Assembly (NCBI GenBank): GCA_021789455.1
Contig: JAJYJN010000004.1
Coordinates: 1-32,643 of the forward strand
Reading direction: 5' to 3'
Length of the DNA stretch: 32,643 nt
Source of the DNA: a bacterium
GTDB lineage: Bacteria > SZUA-79 > Acidulodesulfobacterales > Acidulodesulfobacteraceae
The notes beneath the pieces were generated by a model. It saw nothing but the letters and a program-made list of their open reading frames with translations. It did no database searches and had not been told where the DNA came from. A program made the translations under genes and the position numbers. This document shows positions 14,662 through 23,960 of this stretch, in pieces. Every line of letters begins with the position of its first letter. The stretch's first letter is position 1.

Positions 14662-15954
14662 TTGATAGAAAGATATTCTCTTCCGGAAATAGCCAAAGTA
14701 TGGTCGCTTGAAAATAAATACAGGACTTGGCTGAAGGTTGAACTTGCCGTATGCACGGCTTACAATAAAATAGGAAAAATCCCCGATACTTCTTATGAAA
14801 ATATAATCCGGAAAGCAAAGTTTAACGTTAATGAGATACAGGAAATAGAAAACGTTACAAAGCACGACGTCATAGCTTTTTTAACAAACGTCGCAAAATA
14901 TGTAGGCGAAGATTCAAGGTTTATTCATCTTGGACTTACTTCTTCCGACGTCGGAGATACATCCTTTTCTTTACTGCTAAAAGAATCTCTCGAATTAATA
15001 CTTAAAAAAATAGAAATTTTAAGAGAATCTTTAAGAAATCAGGCATTAAGATATAAACATACGCCGGTAATGGGGAGAACGCACGGAATACATGCAGAGC
15101 CGGTAACGTTCGGATTTAAACTCCTCATATTTTATGAAGAAATTAAAAGAGCCGAGGAGAGAATAAAAACGGCGATAAAATCGGTATCTTTCGGCAAACT
15201 GTCCGGTGCCGTAGGGAATTATGCCAACATTTCGCCCGAAGTAGAACAGGCGGCTCTCGATATTCTAGGGCTTAAACATATTTTATCTAATCAGGTTATA
15301 CAGAGAGACGTTTATGCGGATGCTTTTTATTCTCTTGCCTCCATTGCCGCATCATGCGAAAAAATAGCTTTAGAAATCAGGCATCTAATGAGGACGGAAG
15401 TTGCCGAAGCCGAAGAGCCTTTTGCGCCTGGACAGAAAGGTTCGTCGGCAATGCCGCACAAAAAAAATCCTATAGTATCCGAAAACATTTGCGGGCTTTC
15501 CCGCGTAGTCCGTTCTAACCTTATAGCTTCGCTTGAAAATATACCGTTATGGCATGAAAGAGATATTTCGCATTCTTCAGTCGAGAGAATAATTGCGCCT
15601 GATTCTACGATTTTAGTATATTATATAGTTCATCAGCTGACTTATTTGATCGAAAATTTAATAGTCAAAGAAGAAAATATGTTAAAGAATATAAATTTGA
15701 CTAAAGGCGTTATTTTTTCGCAAAAAGTTTTGCTTACCCTTATAGATAAAGGGATGCTAAGAGAAGACGCATATAAAATAGTGCAGGGTCTTGCCCATGA
15801 AAGCATCCGTTCGCAGATAGATTTCAGCGAACTGTTAAAAAAAGATGCATCCGTTTCTAAGCATCTTACGGCTCAAGAAATAGATGAATTATTCGACATT
15901 AATTATTATTTTAAATATATTAACTATATTTTCGACAGATACAATGCGGAATAA
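14662..15954 (+). CDS. purB: Adenylosuccinate lyase
   Basis: Fumarase/aspartase-superfamily lyase acting twice in purine synthesis: it splits SAICAR to AICAR plus fumarate, and adenylosuccinate to AMP plus fumarate. 430 residues, the usual length. Conserved parts: TSSDVGDT (93-100), H141 in MGRTHGIHAEP, and the signature GSSAMPHKKNP (260-270) with the catalytic serine S262, the same number as in Bacillus PurB. The start is TTG at 14662, fixed by AGGAGG (14649-14654) seven bases upstream; no ATG lies nearby. First gene of the purine block; purS follows after 25 bases. Confidence 0.96.
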   Translation: MIERYSLPEIAKVWSLENKYRTWLKVELAVCTAYNKIGKIPDTSYENIIRKAKFNVNEIQEIENVTKHDVIAFLTNVAKYVGEDSRFIHLGLTSSDVGDTSFSLLLKESLELILKKIEILRESLRNQALRYKHTPVMGRTHGIHAEPVTFGFKLLIFYEEIKRAEERIKTAIKSVSFGKLSGAVGNYANISPEVEQAALDILGLKHILSNQVIQRDVYADAFYSLASIAASCEKIALEIRHLMRTEVAEAEEPFAPGQKGSSAMPHKKNPIVSENICGLSRVVRSNLIASLENIPLWHERDISHSSVERIIAPDSTILVYYIVHQLTYLIENLIVKEENMLKNINLTKGVIFSQKVLLTLIDKGMLREDAYKIVQGLAHESIRSQIDFSELLKKDASVSKHLTAQEIDELFDINYYFKYINYIFDRYNAE

Positions 15955-15979
15955 AACGGTAACGGTAAACGAGGAAAAA

Positions 15980-16234
15980 ATGAATAAAAAAGCTTTTATA
16001 AAAATAATGCTGAAAGATGAAGTATTAGACCCTCAGGGTAAAGCCGTTTTGTCGGTTCTTAAATCCTCCGGTTACGATAACGTAAAAGACGTAAGAGTAG
16101 GCAAGTATATAGAGGTCGATTTTGCCGGAGAAGTAAAGGACGGACATGTCGCTCTAAAGGGAGAGGCAGAAGAGATTTCAGAAAAAATTTTGTCAAATCC
16201 CCTAATCGAAGAATTTACTATAGAAATTAAATAA
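15980..16234 (+). CDS. purS: Phosphoribosylformylglycinamidine synthase subunit PurS
   Basis: The small structural subunit of the three-part FGAM synthase (PurS-PurQ-PurL), bridging the glutaminase and the synthetase. 84 residues, the normal size, with the typical opening FIKIMLKDEVLDPQGKAV (5-22), VKDVRVGKYIEV (35-46) and ending LSNPLIEEFTIEI. The same frame is open further upstream (an ATG at 15884 inside purB), but GAGG (15971-15974) five bases before the ATG at 15980, and the family length, fix the start there. purQ follows after 15 bases. Confidence 0.94.
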   Translation: MNKKAFIKIMLKDEVLDPQGKAVLSVLKSSGYDNVKDVRVGKYIEVDFAGEVKDGHVALKGEAEEISEKILSNPLIEEFTIEIK

Positions 16235-16249
16235 AATTAAATATTACTT

Positions 16250-16966
16250 ATGAATAATAAAAAAATAAAAGCCGGCATAACGGTTTTTCCCGGCTCGAAC
16301 TGCGATGCCGACGTATATAGGGTTTTGAACGAAGTATTTGGGCTTAGCGCCTCGTTTATATGGCATAAAAATAAAATTAAAAATCTTGGCGAATATGATT
16401 TTATAGTAATTCCCGGCGGATTCTCCTACGGCGATTATTTAAGATCCGGCGCTCTTGCCGCCAGAAGTCCCGTAATGGAATACGTTAAAGACTATGCCTA
16501 TAAAAGCGGTATAGTGTTAGGAATATGCAACGGCTTCCAGATACTTCTTGAAGCAGGTCTTTTAAACGGGGTTATGCTCACCAATAATTCTTTAAAATTT
16601 GAATGTAAAGACGTTTATTTAAAAACGCTAAATACGGAAACGCCTTTTACATGCGCTTTAAAAAAAGACTCTTTGCTAAAAATGCCTATTGCCCATCACG
16701 ATGGGAACTATTTTGCGGAAAAGAAAATAATAAAAGGCTTAAACGATAAAAATGCCGTAATTTTTAAATATTGCGACGAAAACGGCGATATAACCGAACT
16801 TTCAAACCCCAACGGTTCTATGTATAATATTGCGGGCATTTCAAACGAAAACGGCAATATTATGGGGTTAATGCCCCACCCCGAAAGATCTTCCGAAAAA
16901 ATACTCGGAAGCGAAGACGGAGGATATATATTTAAGTCTATCGTTAAATATGTAAAAGAAAGATAA
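16250..16966 (+). CDS. purQ: Phosphoribosylformylglycinamidine synthase subunit PurQ (glutaminase)
   Basis: Class I glutamine amidotransferase subunit that releases ammonia from glutamine for FGAM synthesis. 238 residues, family length. The nucleophile is C93 in GICNGFQIL; the other triad members are H210 and E212 in MPHPERSSE. FPGSNCDAD (13-21) and IPGGFSYGDYLRSGALAA (54-71) are diagnostic of PurQ. It lies in order after purS. Between its stop and purL is a 215-base spacer with a palindromic element, which breaks the otherwise tight operon. Confidence 0.96.
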   Translation: MNNKKIKAGITVFPGSNCDADVYRVLNEVFGLSASFIWHKNKIKNLGEYDFIVIPGGFSYGDYLRSGALAARSPVMEYVKDYAYKSGIVLGICNGFQILLEAGLLNGVMLTNNSLKFECKDVYLKTLNTETPFTCALKKDSLLKMPIAHHDGNYFAEKKIIKGLNDKNAVIFKYCDENGDITELSNPNGSMYNIAGISNENGNIMGLMPHPERSSEKILGSEDGGYIFKSIVKYVKER

Positions 16967-17043
16967 AAAATAAAATACAGCCTTAATCCTGCAACTGAAT
17001 TACAGAAAAACATTTGAATATGTTATAATAATTAAAAATGCGT

Positions 17044-17146
17044 AAGAAAAAGGTGAAGAAAAAGGTGTCAGATTTTATTTTACGCAGACGAATAGCAACA
17101 ACTAACGATAAAAGATTTTGCGTAAAATTAATCTGACACCTTTTTC
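17044..17146. mobile_element. Palindromic non-autonomous element (MITE or REP-like) between purQ and purL
   Basis: Arms at 17058-17086 and 17119-17146 are inverted copies of each other over 28-29 bases with a single one-base difference in length (outer part GAAAAAGGTGTCAGATT, inner part TTTTACGCA). They flank a 32-base centre. A perfect 12-base tandem repeat AAGAAAAAGGTG (17044-17055, 17056-17067) marks the left edge. GGTGTCAGA termini of this kind accompany Y1/RAYT-type transposases in some bacteria (recollection, not checked). The structure would form a strong RNA hairpin ending in TTTTTC and could act as a terminator or processing site within the operon. No transposase gene is present. Confidence 0.72.
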
Positions 17147-17181
17147 AAAATATAATAATTAGAAAAATAATAAAATTTAAT

Positions 17182-19446
17182 ATGGACAAAGATAACGTTA
17201 GCGCTAAAAAAAACGATATAAAAAAAACCGAAAAACTTTTCGGTTTGTCCGCGGAAGAATATGGCAAAATTTCGGAACTGCTCGGACATGAGCCGGATGC
17301 TTTTGAACTAGGTATATTTTCGGCTATGTGGTCGGAACACTGTTCTTATAAAAGTTCCAAAGTTTATTTGAAAACTCTGCCGACGGAAGGAGGCAAAGTT
17401 CTTATAGGACCGGGCGAAAATGCCGGAGTAGTGGATTTTGGAGACGGCGACGTACTTGTGTTTAAAATGGAAAGCCATAATCATCCTTCTTTTATAGAGC
17501 CTTTTCAGGGTTCGGCCACCGGAGTAGGCGGCATTATGCGCGATATCTTTACTATGGGAGCAAGGCCGGTAGCAAATCTAAATTCTTTAAGATTTGGAAG
17601 TTTTTCTCATCCAAGGACTCCTTATTATCTGTCGGAAGTCGTTAAAGGAATAGGTTTTTACGGAAACTGTATGGGCGTTCCGACCGTAGGCGGAGAAGTC
17701 GTATTCGACGAATGTTATAACGACAATATCTTAGTAAACGCTTTTACTATAGGTATAGCTAAAAAAGACGGAATATTTCTTTCCTCTAAGTGCGAAGTCG
17801 GCAATATAGTAGTTTATGTCGGTTCATCGACCGGAATGGACGGAATACACGGAGCTACTATGGCATCGGAAGAATTCGATTTAAAAAAGAACAAAAAAAG
17901 AAGCACCGTTCAAGTAGGGGATCCTTTTACGGAAAAACTTCTTCTAGAAGCATGCCTTGAAGCTATGGAAAAAAAACTTATAGTTTCTATACAGGATATG
18001 GGCGCCGCCGGTTTAACCAGTTCGTCGTTTGAAATGGCGGATAGCAGCGGAAAAGGAATGATTATAAATTTAGACGCAATTCCGTTAAGAACGTCCGAAA
18101 TTACTCCGGTAGAAATGATGTTATCGGAATCTCAGGAGAGAATGCTGCTGGCATGCGGCAGGGATAAATTTAACGAATTAAAAGCGGTTTTCGACAAATG
18201 GGGATTGAATTGCGTCGAAGTAGGCGAAGTTATTAAGGAAAAAGAAATCAGATTTTTTTATAAATCAAAACTATATAAAACGTTAAGCGTAAATACCGTA
18301 GTAAACGGACCCGAATATAAAAGGCCGGTTAAAAAACCTGAGTACTTAAACAGCGTAAAACCGTTAAATATAGACAATTATAAAATACCGGAAAATTTTA
18401 ACGATACAGCCTTCAAAATAATAACGCATCCTAATATAGCCTCTAAAAAAAGCGTTTTTACCCAGTACGATTATACGATAGGGACGGCTACCATTGTTCC
18501 GCCGGGCTTTTCCGCCGCGGTTTTAAGGGTTAACGTCGGAGGAGCAGGTAAAAAAGGCTTTTTGTTAAACGCAAGCGGAAACTCAAAATATACATATTTA
18601 GATCCGTTTACCGGAGGAGCGCTTGCCGTGACCGAGTGTTCGCGCAATATCAGCGCTTGCGGCGGATATCCGGCAGCTATTACCGACTGTCTTAATTTTG
18701 CAAGTCCCGAAGATCCCGAAGTTATGTGGCAGTTCGTAAATGCATTAGAAGGCATAAAATCTGCCGCATTAAAATTAAATACTCCTGTTATAAGCGGAAA
18801 CGTTAGTTTTTATAACGAAACTGCAAAAAAAGACGGCGATAAAATGACGGTTCATAAAATTTATCCTACGCCGGTTATAGGCATGCTCGGTTTTATAGAC
18901 GACGTCGAAAAAGCGGTAACCCCGTATTTTAAAAACGAAGGCGACGAAATTTATATTCTGGGCAGATTATCCGGCAATCTCGGCGGCAGTTTGTATATGG
19001 ACTTAGAATACGGAAATTTTATGCAAAAACCTTCTAAGATAGATTTAGATTATGAAGTCCGACTTCAAAACTGCCTGAGGTCGTTAATAAATAAGGGATT
19101 ATTAAAAAGCGCCTCTGATATTAGCGAAGGCGGAATTTTTGTTTCGCTGGCGGAGAGCGCAATAACGTCTCCAAATCAAACTCTCGGCTTCGCAGTAAAT
19201 TACGATACCTCAAAAAGCGGCGTTAGAATAGACTCTTTCTTGTTTTCTGAATTCGAACAGGCGTTTATAATAAGCGTAGATAAAAAATTAAGCGGACCGC
19301 AAAAAACGGCTGTTTCGGAAATTTGCGCCGAATACGGAATAAAATTGGAAAAAATCGGCAATGTTAAAAAAGGCATAATGAAAATTAACGACAAAATAGA
19401 CTTAAAAAGTGATAAAATAAAAGAAGGATATTTTTCCGTTATTTAA
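17182..19446 (+). CDS. purL: Phosphoribosylformylglycinamidine synthase subunit PurL
   Basis: Synthetase subunit of three-part FGAM synthase: FGAR, ATP and ammonia give FGAM. The 754 residues match the 'small' PurL (no fused PurS or glutaminase domain). Present are [19 protein letters not shown] (42-60, with catalytic H53), [15 protein letters not shown] and [16 protein letters not shown] in the first half. [15 protein letters not shown] and [10 protein letters not shown] follow, and then a second AIRS-like half with [14 protein letters not shown] and [10 protein letters not shown]. The start codon lacks a ribosome-binding site. It is 215 bases downstream of purQ, across a palindromic element, and 18 bases upstream of purF. 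Confidence 0.96.
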   Translation: MDKDNVSAKKNDIKKTEKLFGLSAEEYGKISELLGHEPDAFELGIFSAMWSEHCSYKSSKVYLKTLPTEGGKVLIGPGENAGVVDFGDGDVLVFKMESHNHPSFIEPFQGSATGVGGIMRDIFTMGARPVANLNSLRFGSFSHPRTPYYLSEVVKGIGFYGNCMGVPTVGGEVVFDECYNDNILVNAFTIGIAKKDGIFLSSKCEVGNIVVYVGSSTGMDGIHGATMASEEFDLKKNKKRSTVQVGDPFTEKLLLEACLEAMEKKLIVSIQDMGAAGLTSSSFEMADSSGKGMIINLDAIPLRTSEITPVEMMLSESQERMLLACGRDKFNELKAVFDKWGLNCVEVGEVIKEKEIRFFYKSKLYKTLSVNTVVNGPEYKRPVKKPEYLNSVKPLNIDNYKIPENFNDTAFKIITHPNIASKKSVFTQYDYTIGTATIVPPGFSAAVLRVNVGGAGKKGFLLNASGNSKYTYLDPFTGGALAVTECSRNISACGGYPAAITDCLNFASPEDPEVMWQFVNALEGIKSAALKLNTPVISGNVSFYNETAKKDGDKMTVHKIYPTPVIGMLGFIDDVEKAVTPYFKNEGDEIYILGRLSGNLGGSLYMDLEYGNFMQKPSKIDLDYEVRLQNCLRSLINKGLLKSASDISEGGIFVSLAESAITSPNQTLGFAVNYDTSKSGVRIDSFLFSEFEQAFIISVDKKLSGPQKTAVSEICAEYGIKLEKIGNVKKGIMKINDKIDLKSDKIKEGYFSVI

Positions 19447-19464
19447 ATTATTTATTTAATAATT

Positions 19465-20877
19465 ATGGAAGAGATAAAAGACGAATGCGGCGTATTCGGT
19501 ATATACAATAACGAAGAAGCCGCTAAAATAACTTATTTGGGACTTTACGCGCTTCAGCACAGGGGACAGGAGTCTTGCGGAATAGCATCGTCGGATATGA
19601 ACGGCTTGTATTTTCATAAGAGTCTTGGTCTTGTAAACGACGTATTTAAAGAAAATACACTTTTGCAGCTCAAAGGAAAAAACGCCATAGGACATGTAAG
19701 GTATTCAACGGCAGGGGAAACGCTTCTTAAAAATGCTCAGCCTCTTGTCGCCGATTATTATTTCGGTTCAATAGCAGTAGCTCACAACGGAAATATTACC
19801 AACGCCCACATAATAAAAGACGAGCTTGAAGAAAACGGCTCTATTTTTTCATCTACTTCCGATACCGAAGTCGTTATACATCTAACGGCTTTATCTAAAG
19901 AAAACCTTCTTATAGACAGGATCGTAAGTTCATTAAAAAAACTTAAAGGCGCATACTCTTTCCTGTTTCTTTCTGAAAAAGAGATGATAGCCGCAAGAGA
20001 TCCTTTCGGTTTTAGGCCTCTCGTTATGGGAATGCTTAACGGTTCTATAGTTTTTGCTTCGGAAACATGCGCTTTAGATCTTATAAATGCCGAATATATA
20101 AGAGACGTAAGGCCGGGCGAAGTAATACTAGTCAACGGCGAGGGCATCAGAAGCATATTTCCGTTCAGGATAGAAAGAAATTCGGCCTGCGTATTTGAAC
20201 TTATTTATTTTTCACGACCCGACAGCATTTTTAACGGTAAATCAATTTACAGCTTGCGCATCCAAATGGGCAAAGAACTTGCAAAGGAGTCCACTCCCGA
20301 TGCAGATATAGTAATACCCGTTCCGGATTCGGGAGTACCGGCGGCTTTAGGTTTTTCAAAAGGCTCCGGCATAGATTTTGAAATGGGCTTTACAAGAAAC
20401 CACTATGTAGGAAGAACGTTTATAGAACCTAAAAAATCCATAAGGCATTTCGGCGTTAAAGTAAAACTAAATCCCGTTCCAGACGTCATAAAAGGCAAAA
20501 AAGTCGTCGTCGTAGACGACTCTGTAGTAAGGGGAACGACTTCTAAGAAAATTGTCGATATGTTGAAACTTGCCGGCGCAAAAGAGATCCATCTTCGTTT
20601 AAGTTCGCCTATGGTTATTGCTCCATGTTTTTACGGAATAGACACGCCGGTAAAGGAAGACCTTATGGCGGCCAAATACAGCGAAAAAGAGATAAACGCC
20701 AAACTCGGCGCTACTACTACAAAATTTCTTTCGATAGACGGTTTAAGCAGGGCTGTAGGAAACGGTATTAATTTTTGCGAAGCATGTTTTTCAAACGTTT
20801 ATCCTCAGGAAACTTTCGACGAATCCGAATATGAAAATCAAGTACAGTTGAAACTGTTTAGCAAAGAAGTTTTTTGA
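19465..20877 (+). CDS. purF: Amidophosphoribosyltransferase
   Basis: First committed enzyme of purine synthesis: PRPP plus glutamine gives phosphoribosylamine. 470 residues. A seven-residue propeptide (MEEIKDE) precedes the nucleophile C8 in CGVFGIY, so self-processing is expected. The PRPP loop is VVVVDDSVVRGTTS (347-360). Four cysteines match the [4Fe-4S] ligands of the Bacillus-type enzyme: C242 (SACVFEL), C388 (APCFYG) and the pair C438/C441 (FCEAC). The enzyme therefore probably carries an oxygen-sensitive cluster. Located 18 bases after purL; pyrE follows after 81 bases. Confidence 0.96.
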   Translation: MEEIKDECGVFGIYNNEEAAKITYLGLYALQHRGQESCGIASSDMNGLYFHKSLGLVNDVFKENTLLQLKGKNAIGHVRYSTAGETLLKNAQPLVADYYFGSIAVAHNGNITNAHIIKDELEENGSIFSSTSDTEVVIHLTALSKENLLIDRIVSSLKKLKGAYSFLFLSEKEMIAARDPFGFRPLVMGMLNGSIVFASETCALDLINAEYIRDVRPGEVILVNGEGIRSIFPFRIERNSACVFELIYFSRPDSIFNGKSIYSLRIQMGKELAKESTPDADIVIPVPDSGVPAALGFSKGSGIDFEMGFTRNHYVGRTFIEPKKSIRHFGVKVKLNPVPDVIKGKKVVVVDDSVVRGTTSKKIVDMLKLAGAKEIHLRLSSPMVIAPCFYGIDTPVKEDLMAAKYSEKEINAKLGATTTKFLSIDGLSRAVGNGINFCEACFSNVYPQETFDESEYENQVQLKLFSKEVF

Positions 20878-20958
20878 AGAAATTTATAAAACGGCGCAAT
20901 ATGACTAATATGTAATTAATATAATAATATATAAACAGTCTTTATACGGTAAAAAATA

Positions 20959-21543
20959 ATGATAAATAACGATTTAAACGATACCTCCGAAACACTTAAA
21001 ACGTCCGTATTGAATGCCGTAAAAACTTTATGTTACGAAAAAAAAGAATTCGTTCTTGCCTCTGGTAAAACAAGCGACTTTTATATAGATTTACGCAGAA
21101 TTTCTTTCGACGGCGAGTATTTATATCTTATCGGCAGACTGCTTTACGATGAAATTAAGAAAATAAAAGATCTAAAATTTTCGGTAATTGCCGGCGTTCC
21201 GGTGGGAGGCATTCCTTTAATTTCCTCAATACTGACTGCGAGTTTTTTGGATAAAAATCCTTTAAAATCAGTCGTTATCAGAAAAGAAAAAAAAGAATAC
21301 GGCAAAGGCAATCTTATCGAACCTGTACAGTTTTTATCCAAAGGAGCAAATATTTTAATAATAGAAGACGTCGTTACTACGGGCGGTTCTATTTTAAAAG
21401 CCGTAAAAAACGCGCGTGAAGAAGGTTATGAGATAACGGATGCGGTCTGCGTCGTCGACAGACAGGAAGGCGGAGCCGAATTTCTTAAAGAGAACGGCAT
21501 TGAGCTTCATTCCTTATTTACTAAAAAAGATATAATGCAATAA
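20959..21543 (+). CDS. pyrE: Orotate phosphoribosyltransferase
   Basis: Joins orotate and PRPP to give OMP in pyrimidine synthesis. 194 residues. Conserved parts are FVLASGKTSDFYIDLR (31-46), GVPVGGIPL (79-87), VVIRKEKKEYGKGNLIEP (105-122) and the PRPP motif IIEDVVTTGGSI (134-145). Its position directly after purine genes groups nucleotide enzymes that use PRPP. No clear ribosome-binding site. A lipoprotein gene follows after 10 bases. Confidence 0.95.
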   Translation: MINNDLNDTSETLKTSVLNAVKTLCYEKKEFVLASGKTSDFYIDLRRISFDGEYLYLIGRLLYDEIKKIKDLKFSVIAGVPVGGIPLISSILTASFLDKNPLKSVVIRKEKKEYGKGNLIEPVQFLSKGANILIIEDVVTTGGSILKAVKNAREEGYEITDAVCVVDRQEGGAEFLKENGIELHSLFTKKDIMQ

Positions 21544-21553
21544 TATTATACTT

Positions 21554-22195
21554 ATGAAAAAAACAGTTTTTTTAATAATTTTACTTTTTGTATTTGTCAT
21601 ACCTATTTTTCTGTTGTCCGGTTGTTCCGTTTTTAGTTCTCTCGGTTTAAAACATCCGTTTCCGTCAAACGGCGGATATCGTTCGGCTTTGCGTAAAGCG
21701 ACCCGCAAAGCAGATATATACAATAACCTTAATACGGTAATGTATATAAGGGCTGCTTATTTCGATAAGTCTTTTATGCGTTCATATGAAGATAAATATT
21801 ACGGTTATTATATGGAACGCCCCAAAAATTTAATAAAAAAAATCGGAAAAAGTACCGTATTTTTAGTTTCGGTTTACACCCCCCGCAAATCTTATAACAA
21901 CTTAGATTCAAAAAGATCGATATGGATGGTGTATTTAACGAATAACGAGGGCGAAAGCATTATGCCGCTCAGCATTAAGCCCTCGCAGCAAAAAAAAGTT
22001 TTTTTAAAGAAATTTTTTCCTTACGTTACGGACTGGTCAAGGCAGTATATTATAAAATTTCCAAAATATTACGACAAAAAAGAACATAAATTATTTTTAA
22101 ACTCCGGCGTTAAATGGATTAAACTTATAATTACCGGAGTAAACGGAAAAGCCGTTTTGAAATGGAATTTACACAGCGGCGCAAATAAATATTAA
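21554..22195 (+). CDS. Predicted lipoprotein of unknown function
   Basis: A 213-residue protein with a lipoprotein signal: basic MKK, a hydrophobic stretch (5-21) and the lipobox LSGC with the lipid-bearing cysteine at C24. The residue after it is serine, not aspartate, so outer-membrane sorting is plausible. The mature part is basic and rich in Tyr and Lys; a YYGYYMERP stretch (about 83-91) precedes a beta-rich region (about 100-200). No family recognised. It sits tightly between pyrE (10 bases) and nadB (8 bases) and so is probably co-transcribed with them, with no obvious functional link. Confidence 0.75.
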   Translation: MKKTVFLIILLFVFVIPIFLLSGCSVFSSLGLKHPFPSNGGYRSALRKATRKADIYNNLNTVMYIRAAYFDKSFMRSYEDKYYGYYMERPKNLIKKIGKSTVFLVSVYTPRKSYNNLDSKRSIWMVYLTNNEGESIMPLSIKPSQQKKVFLKKFFPYVTDWSRQYIIKFPKYYDKKEHKLFLNSGVKWIKLIITGVNGKAVLKWNLHSGANKY

Positions 22196-22203
22196 TTTAT
22201 TTT

Positions 22204-23844
22204 ATGCATTATAACGTTCTGGTTATAGGTTCGGGCATAGCAGGTCTTTCGCTTGCAAATAGATTTGACGACTCTGTTTCGGTAGGAATTTTTACTAAAA
22301 AAGAAGAAGCGGAATCAAATACAAACTATGCTCAGGGCGGGCTTGCCGCCGTTATGAATCTCGATAAAGATTCGTACGAAAAACATATCTTAGATACGCT
22401 GACCGCCGGCGACGGACTTTGCGACGAAAATATAGTAAGAATGGTCGTAGAGGAAGGTCCCGGCATCGTACAGGATCTTTTAAGCTGGGGCGTTAAATTT
22501 GCCAAGCATTCCGAAAACAATAAAGAGTTCGATCTGGGCAGGGAAGGCGGGCATTCCGAAAGAAGGGTTTTGCATGCGGGGGATATAACAGGCAGAGAAA
22601 TAGAAAGAGCGTTAGTCGATACTTCACGAGAAAAATCAAATATAAAAATATTTGAAAATCACATAGGCATAGATTTAATTACCGCCCGGAAGCTAAAAAT
22701 AGAAAAATATAGGGAAAACAGGGTTTTAGGCGCATACTTTTTGAATAAAAATACCGGCAAAGTGATAACCGTTAGTGCCGATATAGTAGTGCTTGCTACG
22801 GGCGGAGCCGGAAAAGTCTTCTTATACACTTCAAATCCCGATATATCTACCGGCGATGGAATAGCTATGGCGCACAGGGCAGGAGCTAAAATAGCCAATA
22901 TGGAATTTTACCAGTTTCACCCCACTATACTTTACCATCCGGAAGCAAAGTCTTTTTTAATATCCGAAGCTCTCAGGGGAGAGGGCGGCACTTTAAGATT
23001 AAAAGACGGAACTCCTTTTATGGATAGCGTTCACCCGCTGAAGAGTCTTGCTCCCCGCGATATTGTAGCAAGAACAATCGACTTTGAACTTAAAAGAACC
23101 GGAGACGAATGCGTATATCTCGATATGACCCACAAAAGCAGAGAGTTTTTGGAAAAGAGATTTCCGGATATTTTTAAAACTACGTTGAGTTTCGGCATAG
23201 ATATGTCTAAAAAATGGATACCCGTCGTTCCTGCCGCACATTATTTATGCGGAGGGATATTGACCGACGAAAACGGTTTAACATCCGTCGGCGGTCTTTA
23301 TGCCATCGGAGAGGTAGCCTGCACAGGACTTCACGGTGCAAACAGGCTTGCAAGCAATTCTCTGCTAGAAGGATGCGTTTTTGCTAAAAAGTCTTACGAA
23401 GCGGCGCAGCGGTTTTTGAAAGAATCGCTCAAAATTTCCGAGCCTAAAGTTTCAAATACGTCTAATTCGGATGTCGTCGAAAATGAAAAGCCGGCATTGC
23501 CGGAATGGAAAGATTTCGGTTTAACGGGCGGCGACGAAATGATAGTCGTTTCTCATAACTGGGACGAACTCAGGCGGACTATGTGGAATTATGTCGGTAT
23601 AGTCAGGTCGGACAAACGTTTAGAGAGGGCAAAAAGGCGCATAGACAACCTGCTTTACGAAATCAAAGAATACTATTGGAATTTTAAGATAACGACAGAC
23701 CTCCTGGAACTTAGGAATATAGCCGAAGTAGCAAGTCTCATCGTAAATTCCGCAATGTTAAGAAAGGAATCTCGCGGTACGCATTACAATATAGATTATC
23801 CGGAAAAAGACGATAAGAACTTCAAGCATCCTACTGTGTTATAA
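22204..23844 (+). CDS. nadB: L-aspartate oxidase
   Basis: FAD enzyme oxidising L-aspartate to iminoaspartate, the first step of NAD synthesis. Under anaerobic conditions fumarate can replace oxygen as acceptor. 546 residues, family length. The N-terminal FAD site is VIGSGIAGLSLA (7-18); NYAQGGLAAV, GREGGHSERRVLHAGD, MEFYQFHPT, APRDIVAR and HGANRLASNSLLEG (377-390) are all diagnostic of NadB rather than succinate dehydrogenase. The C-terminal helical domain (from about 440) is complete. It begins eight bases after the lipoprotein gene and is the last gene of the long co-directional run. nadA and nadC are not in view. Confidence 0.96.
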   Translation: MHYNVLVIGSGIAGLSLANRFDDSVSVGIFTKKEEAESNTNYAQGGLAAVMNLDKDSYEKHILDTLTAGDGLCDENIVRMVVEEGPGIVQDLLSWGVKFAKHSENNKEFDLGREGGHSERRVLHAGDITGREIERALVDTSREKSNIKIFENHIGIDLITARKLKIEKYRENRVLGAYFLNKNTGKVITVSADIVVLATGGAGKVFLYTSNPDISTGDGIAMAHRAGAKIANMEFYQFHPTILYHPEAKSFLISEALRGEGGTLRLKDGTPFMDSVHPLKSLAPRDIVARTIDFELKRTGDECVYLDMTHKSREFLEKRFPDIFKTTLSFGIDMSKKWIPVVPAAHYLCGGILTDENGLTSVGGLYAIGEVACTGLHGANRLASNSLLEGCVFAKKSYEAAQRFLKESLKISEPKVSNTSNSDVVENEKPALPEWKDFGLTGGDEMIVVSHNWDELRRTMWNYVGIVRSDKRLERAKRRIDNLLYEIKEYYWNFKITTDLLELRNIAEVASLIVNSAMLRKESRGTHYNIDYPEKDDKNFKHPTVL

Positions 23845-23960
23845 TAAAAATAATTATAAATATTATCGTTCATATCTTGCTATTATTTGTTAAATTGATT
23901 GTTTTTCGCAAAAGATAGATTACAATTATTGTATATTGTATATAATAAGAGGTTATAGTT

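Noticed and set aside
15884..15979. An upstream extension of purS starting inside purB
   Set aside because: It would add 32 residues foreign to PurS; GAGG before the ATG at 15980 and the 84-residue family length fix the later start.
17038..17136. A 32-codon frame covering the palindromic element before purL
   Set aside because: It is made mostly of the inverted arms and the lysine-rich tandem repeat; no family and no ribosome-binding site.
23895..23946. A promoter before the 959-residue sensor (TATAAT at 23941-23946)
   Set aside because: No acceptable -35 hexamer at 16-18 bases; too weak in AT-rich DNA to list as a feature.
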